DNA from: Epiperipatus broadwayi | Lineage: Eukaryota; Onychophora; Udeonychophora; Euonychophora; Peripatidae | Length of the DNA: 64,000 nt | Direction: 5' to 3' | NCBI GenBank assembly: GCA_028023455.1 | Contig: JAQFVV010012394.1 | Coordinates: 29,407,010 to 29,471,009 of the forward strand | In this document: in pieces, positions 63,756 to 64,000 of the stretch | Numbering within the stretch: position 1 is the first letter of the stretch | How the letters are laid out: every line of letters starts with the position of its first letter | Translations under genes and position numbers: made by a program | The notes under the pieces: generated by a model | Database searches by the model: none | Told to the model about the DNA's origin: nothing | The model's input: only the letters and a program-made list of their open reading frames with translations

Positions 63756-64000
63756 TATTTAGCTACTTTTGTAAAGTTCAAAAAAGCTATCTAATTTTTA
63801 TGTATTTTTTATATAATTGTATATAGTTATTGGTACATATAACTATTGAATAAAATAATATATTATTAAATGTCCACCAATTGAAATTTTTTTTGATCTT
63901 AATTATTCAAATTCATTTGTTATCCTGTTCTGCATTCTATAATGTAGATCACAATTTTAATTTGTTTTAATCTCACAGATATATCAACAGAATTTTTTTT
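63756..64000. other. AT-rich DNA to the window end
   Basis: No feature recognised. Confidence 0.4.

Overview
This is a eukaryotic, almost certainly metazoan, window. It is strongly AT-rich, has very long CTAT/TATC, TA and GTA microsatellites, and is dominated by non-LTR retrotransposon wrecks, tRNA-derived SINEs, MITE-like and foldback elements, and a cluster of LTR elements. There are no operons, ribosome-binding sites or prokaryotic signals. The single convincing host gene is a C2CD4-family (C2 domain, NLF-type) exon, which points to a bilaterian animal. Because the exon is flanked by canonical splice sites, and because of the repeat style, an invertebrate is more likely than a vertebrate, but I cannot name the phylum from the sequence.

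Layout. 1-874: part of a reverse-oriented LTR (subfamily B) running off the left edge. 1.5-5.5 kb: two large CTAT-type microsatellites and a head-to-head pair of tRNA-like SINEs. 5.6-8.4 kb: a foldback-family copy, a MITE and a decayed RTE-like LINE (plus strand). 8.4-15.8 kb: mostly unassigned AT-rich DNA with MITE, SINE and LINE remnants. 15,774-24,340: a complex LTR cluster with one forward and two reverse copies of a ~2.2-kb LTR (subfamily A), a U3 fragment of subfamily B, and two short internal regions with PBS-like sites but no coding capacity. It looks like two non-autonomous LTR elements joined tail to tail and set into a TA-rich site. 24.3-32.4 kb: AT-rich, with long TA tracts and a ~570-bp near-palindromic foldback element. 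32.5-33.3 kb: a compound CTAT microsatellite ending only 38 nt before the C2CD4 exon (33,355-34,820). 34.8-49 kb: downstream intron or intergenic DNA with SINEs, a ~105-bp tandem repeat, MITEs, foldback halves, a LINE fragment and a somewhat GC-richer patch at 45.7-47.2 kb. 49.2-50.9 kb: the 5' part of a minus-strand LINE with a CCHC ORF1 and an APE-endonuclease start. 52.2-53.5 kb: a tandem array of ~130-150-bp tRNA-SINE-like units. 57.5-60.8 kb: two adjoining minus-strand LINEs, one interrupted by a MITE fragment. 61.7-62.6 kb: a LINE 3' end. 63.7 kb: a third copy of the tRNA-like SINE.

Functionally the window carries one exon of one host gene, probably in a gene-poor, repeat-filled locus. 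The other coding-like pieces are broken retrotransposon remnants, apart from one weak exon candidate at 12,093-12,305. All family assignments come from reading motifs by eye; no alignment or database search was run.
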